From positions 1-9,683 of the forward strand of contig CANRCU010000070.1 in assembly GCA_947629215.1 (NCBI GenBank): 9,683 nucleotides of DNA, written 5' to 3'. Of this stretch, positions 1-4,695 are shown one piece after another. This DNA is from an uncultured Clostridia bacterium. Its GTDB lineage: Bacteria; Bacillota; Clostridia; Lachnospirales; CAG-274. Positions within the stretch are counted from its first letter, which is position 1; every line of letters starts with the position of its first letter. Under the pieces are notes generated by a model that was not told the origin of the DNA, ran no database searches, and was given only the letters and a program-made list of their open reading frames with translations. Both the position numbers and the translations under genes were made by a program.

Positions 1-517
1 GCTCACACTCGGCAGAGTTGACGATTATTGTATCTATCTTCTGACCGGGAGGCGGATTAAGTTTTATATGCGTCGGGAAACCTGCGCCGCCAAGACCGAC
101 TATACCGGCGTTTTTGACTTTGTCCAAAATCTCTTCACGGGAGAGTGAGGAATAGTCATTTTCGTCGGTTTCTTTGCCGATGGAGGGATCTTCCTCAAAT
201 TTGCCGTCGTTTGTGATTATTATTGATTTGACCATTGCCCCCGACGGTGTAAGCATGGGCTTTATGTCCTTGACCGTACCGGATACGGATGAATGGATAG
301 GTGAACAGACAAAGGCAGTTGCTTCCGCTATTTTCTGACCTAAAAGGACACGGTCGCCTTTTTTGACGATGGGTTCGCACGGTGCGCCTATATGCTGGCT
401 CAACGGGAACACCATGTCCGCGCCTTCTTTGGGCATAAGTATCTCGATAGGCTTGGTGTTTGTCTGCGCCTTGCCATCGGGCGGATGAATGCCTCGTTTA
501 AAGGTGTGAAGACTCAT
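1..517 (-). CDS. rnfC: Rnf electron transport complex subunit RnfC (5' part, runs off the left edge)
   Basis: RnfC is the peripheral subunit of the membrane-bound Rnf complex, which passes electrons between reduced ferredoxin and NAD+ and pumps Na+ or H+; RnfC is thought to carry the NADH/FMN site. The 172 visible codons begin MSLHTFKRGIHPPDGK, the typical RnfC opening. A barrel-sandwich, lipoyl-like stretch follows at about residues 40-105 (GAPCEPIVKKGDRVLLGQ, then SPIHSSVSGTVKDI). The glycine-rich nucleotide-binding loop GLGGAGFPTHIKL is at about 141-153, and NSAECE closes the visible part; the usual family form is N-[GA]-A-E-C-E. The C-terminal 4Fe-4S domains lie outside the window. The ATG at 517 is chosen because AAAGGGG (528-534) sits 10 nt upstream and the family N-terminus matches. 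It is probably the first gene of an rnf operon continuing leftwards, which cannot be seen here. Identification is from family knowledge and is firm. Confidence 0.95.
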   Translation of the reverse strand, partial: MSLHTFKRGIHPPDGKAQTNTKPIEILMPKEGADMVFPLSQHIGAPCEPIVKKGDRVLLGQKIAEATAFVCSPIHSSVSGTVKDIKPMLTPSGAMVKSIIITNDGKFEEDPSIGKETDENDYSSLSREEILDKVKNAGIVGLGGAGFPTHIKLNPPPGQKIDTIIVNSAECE

Positions 518-584
518 TTATTGAACGCCCCTTTCTTATTTTTTTGCGCCTTGTGCTTATCTATAAATTATTAATAGCGCAAGC

Positions 585-593
585 ATTTTAGCA
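585..593 (-). promoter_or_regulatory. candidate extended -10 promoter for rnfC
   Basis: On the minus strand this reads TGCTAAAAT, an extended -10 (TGN-TAAAAT) about 70 nt upstream of the rnfC ATG. No good -35 hexamer lies 16-18 bp further upstream, where the DNA is almost pure A/T. An alternative pair, TTGCTT with TAACAT 17 bp apart, lies further upstream but is weaker. This is inferred from consensus matching only. Confidence 0.35.
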
Positions 594-700
594 CATAAAT
601 TTACTTATATATTATGTTACAATATTTTTAAAAAAAAAGCAATATAAATTAAAAAATAAATAAAAATTTGTGAATTTTTTTGTGTCTTATTGGGGAAAAC

Positions 701-724
701 TGCAAAAATTTTAACTTTTTTGCA
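701..724 (-). terminator. weak terminator-like inverted repeat after the M16 gene
   Basis: TGCAAAAA (701-708) and TTTTTGCA (717-724) form an 8-bp, mostly A/T stem with an 8-nt loop, starting 34 nt past the M16 stop codon. No uridine run follows directly, but T-rich stretches occur 30-60 nt further along the minus strand. A second all-A/T repeat (AAAAATT, loop CACA, AATTTTT on the minus strand) lies a little further downstream. Neither is a classic GC-stem terminator, so termination here may be weak or factor-dependent. Apart from these repeats and the rnfC promoter and ribosome binding site, I see nothing else in 518-757. Confidence 0.3.
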
Positions 725-757
725 TGAGCGGCAAATGCGGAAAAAAGGACGGAAAAT

Positions 758-2974
758 TCAGCTCCCGCGCAAAGCCGCTATCCGCGGTCTGTCATTCAGC
801 AAGTCATACAGTTCCGAAACGGTGACTTTATCTATATCGGGCGTTGTTTCGTTCATCATTCTTAACGAACGTAGGTTTTCGGCAGCGTGACCGAAAGGTC
901 TGTAAATTGCATTTTTGCACATTGTTTTATATGCGATCGGGTCTTTGACGGTTTTCAGAAAATCGCCGCAGCGTTTTATACTCTCTATTGTCGTGTCAAA
1001 ATTTTTATCCCGAAAAGAAGTTATACAGAGATCTCCGCTTGGCGTTACGGTACAATTGCAACCGTAGGCGCCGTTATTGCGAACATTTTCCCAAAGGTAG
1101 GTGTTTTTCAGTATCTCCGCCGCAAGTATGGCAGCGGAGCGGCTGCCGTTCGGTATAAATGCGCAGCTTATTGTATTGACATCACTGTGTATTTTCTTTA
1201 TTTCGGGCGAAAAATCTATTTTAAACGGCAAGTCCGCGCCGTTTGCGCCGCTGTAGAGCGAGAGTGCGTCTATTATATATTTTGCCTTTGAAAGCTCGTC
1301 TTTATGGCAGCTTACGGCGGCATAGAGGTTGTTTTTGCGGAAAAGATTTTTTTGCACCGTTTTAATATCCGCATTTTCGGCTTCGTTTGCGGAACGCAGT
1401 ATAAAAGCGTTTTTTTCTATGCCCGAAAGCGCAAGCAGTTCCGTATATTTTTCGGGACGGAAAGTTTCTTTTTTATGCGTTTTTTCGGCGCTGAAAATGC
1501 TGTTCAGCCCGTATACGGCTTTTTCAATATCTTTGGCAAAAAAGCCTGCGTTTATCAATACGCAGGGTTTGCCTATATCTTCAAAAGAGATATTCGTTTC
1601 GGGCAGTTTTGTGTTGTATTCCTGCAAAACGACACCCGTCTGCCGCAATATCTCAAAGGGCATATCCAACACAAAAGCAAGCGTCATATATATGATACCC
1701 CTGTTTTCAAGCGGGCAAAAAGCAAGTCTGTCGTATATTTTCGGAGCCTTTGGCAAAATGACGGCAGACGCGGGCAAAGCGAGCCGAAGTTTTTTTTCGG
1801 GTCTTTTTTGGTATTCTTCAAGCTGTTTTGTCTGCGTCACACGGTAGGTCGGCTTTTTTTCAGCCTCAAAAACGCCGTATATGCCGCCCGAAAAGGCTTT
1901 TTTTGCAAGCAGAGCGAAATCTGTGTTTTGCAGTTTTTCAAAAATATATTCAATATCGACACTGTTTGTATCCAATTCGGCAAAAAACAGTTTCAGCCCC
2001 CAAAACAGACCTTTTGGCTTGTAACCGAAATCTTCGTTTTGCAAATAAAATTTTAATTTGGCGATGTCCTCGGGAGAAACCGACAGATATTCGGCTTTTT
2101 TACGGACTTGATCGGCATTTCCGTTCACAACGCAATAAGCCGCCGAGCCGTCGGCATTAAATGCCAAAGAACATTCGGGGCAGGCGTTTTTAAGCGCCGA
2201 AACAATTATCTCGTAAGCCGCCGTTTTAACGAAATCGCTTGTGGGGCAAAGCGGAAAAACAGCCGTTTTGCAGTCATACGGAATTTTTATGTGTTTTTCT
2301 GCGTATGAAAAATCAGGCTTTGGCGGAACATATCCCTCTTTAAAACAAGCGCTCAACATCTTGAGATACGGTTCTTTTTCGATATTTCCGTAAATATAAA
2401 GGGTACAGTTTGACGGCGTATAGTATTTTTTGTGATAATCAAGCATTGCCCCGTAACTTGCATCGGGGATATATTCTGGCAGACCTGCGCTGTAAAAGGG
2501 CGCAGACAGCCGTAATTCCGCCGCTTTTTCAATATCGGAAAAAAGCCCCGACATTTCGCTGTATACAACGCCCTTTTCCTGCAAAAAAGCGCCTTCTTCC
2601 AAAAGCGGCTCAAAAGCGGCGTCAAAGCAGACATCAGCCATCAGCGCCAACGCCTTGTTGTCAAGCGAGGCAGCCGCATATACGGTCTTATGCGGAAAAG
2701 TTATGGCGTTAAGATAGGTGTGTGAAACATTGTTCACCAAAAAAGCATAAGCGTCTTTTACGGGATATTTTTTTGAACCGCAGAAAACGCAGTGTTCAAG
2801 TATATGCGGTATGCCCGTATTATCAAGGACGGGCGTATCGAAACAAAGCGCAAAAACGCAGTTGTTGTCGCCGTTGTCCACGCAAACGGCGTGGCTGCCG
2901 TTTTTATGCTCAAAAACACGCACCACGCCAAAATTTGAAATATTTTTTTGAGATATAAGATAAAATTCGTTCAT
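758..2974 (-). CDS. compact M16C zinc metallopeptidase, presequence protease (PreP)-like
   Basis: This is a predicted zinc endopeptidase of family M16, closest in motifs to the PreP/Cym1 group that degrades unstructured peptides inside a closed two-half chamber. The inverted zinc motif HILEH is at residues 57-61, with H57 and H61 as ligands and E60 catalytic. The third ligand is E140 in GVVYSEM. Flanking family signatures are NTG-PHILEH, CGSKKYPVKD (65-74) and TYLNAITFPHKTVY (86-99). The C-terminal half keeps the substrate-binding arginine and tyrosine as R632 and Y637 in VRNNGAYG, then the SFRD motif. At 738 aa it is much shorter than typical PreP proteins (about 970 aa). The segment before GVVYSEM is shortened and the hinge region is reduced, but the frame is open and both halves are present. 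There is no signal peptide, so it is probably cytoplasmic. It starts 6 bp after the TPR gene with no clear ribosome binding site, which suggests translational coupling. Substrate is unknown. Confidence 0.88.
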   Translation of the reverse strand: MNEFYLISQKNISNFGVVRVFEHKNGSHAVCVDNGDNNCVFALCFDTPVLDNTGIPHILEHCVFCGSKKYPVKDAYAFLVNNVSHTYLNAITFPHKTVYAAASLDNKALALMADVCFDAAFEPLLEEGAFLQEKGVVYSEMSGLFSDIEKAAELRLSAPFYSAGLPEYIPDASYGAMLDYHKKYYTPSNCTLYIYGNIEKEPYLKMLSACFKEGYVPPKPDFSYAEKHIKIPYDCKTAVFPLCPTSDFVKTAAYEIIVSALKNACPECSLAFNADGSAAYCVVNGNADQVRKKAEYLSVSPEDIAKLKFYLQNEDFGYKPKGLFWGLKLFFAELDTNSVDIEYIFEKLQNTDFALLAKKAFSGGIYGVFEAEKKPTYRVTQTKQLEEYQKRPEKKLRLALPASAVILPKAPKIYDRLAFCPLENRGIIYMTLAFVLDMPFEILRQTGVVLQEYNTKLPETNISFEDIGKPCVLINAGFFAKDIEKAVYGLNSIFSAEKTHKKETFRPEKYTELLALSGIEKNAFILRSANEAENADIKTVQKNLFRKNNLYAAVSCHKDELSKAKYIIDALSLYSGANGADLPFKIDFSPEIKKIHSDVNTISCAFIPNGSRSAAILAAEILKNTYLWENVRNNGAYGCNCTVTPSGDLCITSFRDKNFDTTIESIKRCGDFLKTVKDPIAYKTMCKNAIYRPFGHAAENLRSLRMMNETTPDIDKVTVSELYDLLNDRPRIAALRGS

Positions 2975-2980
2975 TTCGTA

Positions 2981-4336
2981 TCAGATATTGTGTTCTTCAA
3001 GGTATCTTTTGGCTTCGTTTTTAACGGACTGTACGGGATGGCGCTGAGCGACCTCTATATAGCAGTTCCTTGCGGTCTGTTCGTCGCCCTCGTCTATGGC
3101 TATCTTGCCGAGTTGATAAAGCGCGGAATACCTTATTTCGTCACCTTCCGAGCAGCATTTCAGACACTGGTTAAAAAGCGTTTTTGCATTGGCGGTGTCG
3201 CCGCTTTCTGCCTGCTGTTTGCCACTTATGTAAAATTGTTCCGCCGCAAGCGGCAGTATAAGCTGTTTTTCTTTATTATACTGCTCCATGATCTCGGCGG
3301 TAAAATCGCTTGTGTCAAGGTTGACAAGTATCATTGCCGCCTCGGTCGCTTTATCGCTTTTATAAAGGGTCTCGGCGTTGTTTATCTGCTTTACTCTGTC
3401 TTGCAAAGGCAAGTCGGATCGTGTCTGTTGGCGGCTAAGACTTGCGGCTGTGTCGTTGTATTTTGCGGAAAGCTCGTCAAACTCGTGCTTGAGTTCGTTA
3501 TAGCGGCTGACTTCCGCCTTGTATTCGCTGTCTTTTATCTCCAGTATCTGTGGTATTGCAAGCAGGCTTATAATAACGGCTGCGCAGATAAAGCCTATAA
3601 AAAAGACGGGCAGCACGGGTCTTGGCTTGACGGCGCGCCTGTTATAGCGGCTTACAGCCATCTGAGGCATATAATAAGCCGAATTTCGGGGATCGCTGCC
3701 GTAGTTTTTTGGCACGGGGCGGTTTTTATCGGGGTATAATTCACGGTAATAGCCTATTGCCTTTTCGTTGTTTATATCCTGTTTGAGAACGGCGTTTATA
3801 ACATCGACCGCAAGCGACTCTTTCCCGTCCATTATATAGCAGAGTGCAAGCATATTGTTCGCCTCTATAAAGCGCGGATTCAGATCAAGCGCTTTTTTAA
3901 GGCTGATGACCGCCATATCCTCGTTATTTTCGTGTATGGCTTTAAGAGCCTCGTTATAGAGTTTTATGCTTTTTTCAAGGCGAACCGTTTCACGGGTGTT
4001 CCGCTCGTAACCGGCAAGGTATTCGCCGGCAAGGTTTTTATCGGGCATAATGTTTATACTCAGCACCCACTGCACCAATGCGCTTGAAATATCTCCCGTT
4101 TCAAAATAGACCAAACCGAGCAGGTTGCGCGCCTGTATATTTTTTTTGTTATAGGAAAGGCTTTTTCTCAAATCGTCAATGGCGCCGCTGAGGTCACGTT
4201 CCTGCGCAAGCCTTAAAGCCCTGTTGTAATATTTGGCGGAAACGGCTGCCGCATAGCGCCACGGCGCAAGTCGGATACCGCACGAAGGGCAGCGTTCCGC
4301 GCTGTTTGTTTCTGTCTGGCAATTAGGGCAAATCAT
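2981..4336 (-). CDS. zinc-ribbon, TPR-repeat membrane protein
   Basis: I do not recognise a named family for the whole 451-aa protein; its architecture is clear. Residues 3-19 hold a zinc ribbon (C3-x2-C6 and C16-x2-C19). TPR-like helical repeats span about 30-200; two clear units are around 63-98 (NIQARNLLGLVYFETGDIS) and 125-185 (ALDLNPRFIEANNMLALCY). A basic linker (RYNRRAVKPRP, 230-240) precedes one hydrophobic membrane span at about 241-264. A charged, coiled-coil-like helix follows at about 268-303, then more TPR-like repeats at about 364-447. The positive charges before the span favour a cytoplasmic N-terminal half and an external C-terminal half (inference). Such proteins usually act as scaffolds; no catalytic motif is visible. 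The ATG at 4336 is supported by AAGGAG (4345-4350) 8 nt upstream and overlaps the stop of the preceding small gene as ATGA. It probably shares a transcript with the M16 peptidase downstream. Confidence 0.85.
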   Translation of the reverse strand: MICPNCQTETNSAERCPSCGIRLAPWRYAAAVSAKYYNRALRLAQERDLSGAIDDLRKSLSYNKKNIQARNLLGLVYFETGDISSALVQWVLSINIMPDKNLAGEYLAGYERNTRETVRLEKSIKLYNEALKAIHENNEDMAVISLKKALDLNPRFIEANNMLALCYIMDGKESLAVDVINAVLKQDINNEKAIGYYRELYPDKNRPVPKNYGSDPRNSAYYMPQMAVSRYNRRAVKPRPVLPVFFIGFICAAVIISLLAIPQILEIKDSEYKAEVSRYNELKHEFDELSAKYNDTAASLSRQQTRSDLPLQDRVKQINNAETLYKSDKATEAAMILVNLDTSDFTAEIMEQYNKEKQLILPLAAEQFYISGKQQAESGDTANAKTLFNQCLKCCSEGDEIRYSALYQLGKIAIDEGDEQTARNCYIEVAQRHPVQSVKNEAKRYLEEHNI

Positions 4337-4494
4337 TTATCCTGCTCCTTCTTTTTCTTTGCCTTTGGTTCGGATACGACGGTACGCAAAAGATCCATCA
4401 CGTCCTGTACCTCGCTTTCAAGCTCTGTATTTTCAAGCTCTTCCACCTCTGTCATGGGGCGGAATCTGTTGACCTCTTTTTTAAAATCAAACAT
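4333..4494 (-). CDS. 53-aa charged small protein, first gene of the TPR/M16 unit
   Basis: This short open frame begins MFDFKKEVNRFRPMTEVEEL and ends in a lysine-rich tail (KAKKKKEQDK). The middle (about 16-42) is acidic and probably one amphipathic helix containing VQDVMDLLRTVV. There is no membrane span, signal peptide or cysteine. Support for it being real: a strong ribosome binding site, AAGGAG (4503-4508), lies 8 nt before the ATG at 4494; its stop overlaps the ATG of the TPR gene as ATGA; and the stretch would otherwise be an unexplained 160-nt leader. I recognise no family. By position it may bind or regulate the TPR membrane protein, which is inference only. It could instead be a leader peptide that drives translation of the next gene, but its varied, non-repetitive composition argues for a functional protein. 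Confidence 0.8.
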   Translation of the reverse strand: MFDFKKEVNRFRPMTEVEELENTELESEVQDVMDLLRTVVSEPKAKKKKEQDK

Positions 4495-4523
4495 GGCGGT
4501 CACTCCTTAGAATATATATATTT

Positions 4524-4553
4524 ATTTTACCACAGTGTACAGTGTCAAAACAA
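4524..4553 (-). promoter_or_regulatory. candidate promoter for the small protein/TPR/M16 unit
   Basis: Read on the minus strand, TAAAAT (4524-4529) is preceded by TGG, giving an extended -10 (TGN-TAAAAT) about 30 nt before the first ATG. TTGTTT (4548-4553) lies 18 bp upstream as a weak -35. A perfect TTGACA (4543-4548) is also present but only 13 bp from this -10, and at 17 bp spacing it would face a poor ATAAAT. Which pairing is used cannot be settled by eye. Confidence 0.4.
4532..4545. repeat. tandem heptamer ACAGTGT x2 in the divergent control region
   Basis: Two exact, adjacent copies of ACAGTGT occupy 4532-4538 and 4539-4545. They lie between the candidate -10 and -35 of the leftward promoter, where a bound protein would interfere with RNA polymerase. 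A regulator site is possible but this is a short repeat, and chance occurrence cannot be excluded. Confidence 0.35.
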
Positions 4554-4579
4554 GTGGCAATTTGTAATTTTCGGTTGCT

Positions 4580-4608
4580 TCGGCAAAAAAATTGTTTAAA
4601 ATTATAAT
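4580..4608 (+). promoter_or_regulatory. candidate promoter for the sensor kinase (distal)
   Basis: TCGGCA (4580-4585, four of six matches to TTGACA) is followed after exactly 17 bp by a perfect TATAAT (4603-4608). This would give a 5' leader of about 80 nt before the kinase ATG at 4696. The -10 sits within the 10-bp palindrome AATTATAATT (4600-4609). Confidence 0.45.
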
Positions 4609-4614
4609 TATGTG

Positions 4615-4643
4615 TGGAAATATTCGGCGGTATATGTTAAAAT
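4615..4643 (+). promoter_or_regulatory. candidate promoter for the sensor kinase (proximal)
   Basis: TGGAAA (4615-4620, four of six) and TAAAAT (4638-4643) are 17 bp apart, and the -10 is extended by TGT (4635-4637). It lies 35 bp downstream of the distal candidate and would give a leader of about 45 nt. The two may be alternative or tandem promoters; neither is proven. Confidence 0.35.
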
Positions 4644-4683
4644 AATATATATGACGGAGCAAAATTTCGGTTTTGCAAAATTC

Positions 4684-4689
4684 GGAGGA
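4684..4689 (+). promoter_or_regulatory. ribosome binding site that fixes the kinase start
   Basis: GGAGGA lies 6 nt before the ATG at 4696. It is the only strong ribosome binding site in the region and decides between this ATG and the in-frame GTG at 4612, which would add 28 residues and overlaps the proximal promoter candidate. Confidence 0.8.
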
Positions 4690-4695
4690 ATATAT

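Noticed and set aside
1304..2056. 250-codon open frame on the plus strand
   Set aside because: It is antisense to the M16 peptidase, shows a biased Phe/Tyr/Cys-rich composition and has no family motif, while the minus-strand frame has clear zinc peptidase motifs.
758..2974. M16 gene as a truncated pseudogene because of its short length
   Set aside because: The frame is uninterrupted, and both the zinc site and the second-half Arg/Tyr residues are present, so shortening is spread through the protein and not a lost end.
2948..3739. 263-codon open frame on the plus strand with hydrophobic stretches
   Set aside because: It is antisense to the TPR gene; the apparent membrane segments are reverse reads of charged helical repeats and no ribosome binding site precedes it.
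4600..4609. Palindrome AATTATAATT as an operator
   Set aside because: It is short, purely A/T and coincides with a consensus -10; chance is enough to explain it in this composition.
4612..4695. 28-residue N-terminal extension of the kinase from a GTG start
   Set aside because: No ribosome binding site precedes the GTG, the stretch overlaps a promoter candidate, and GGAGGA is ideally placed for the ATG at 4696.
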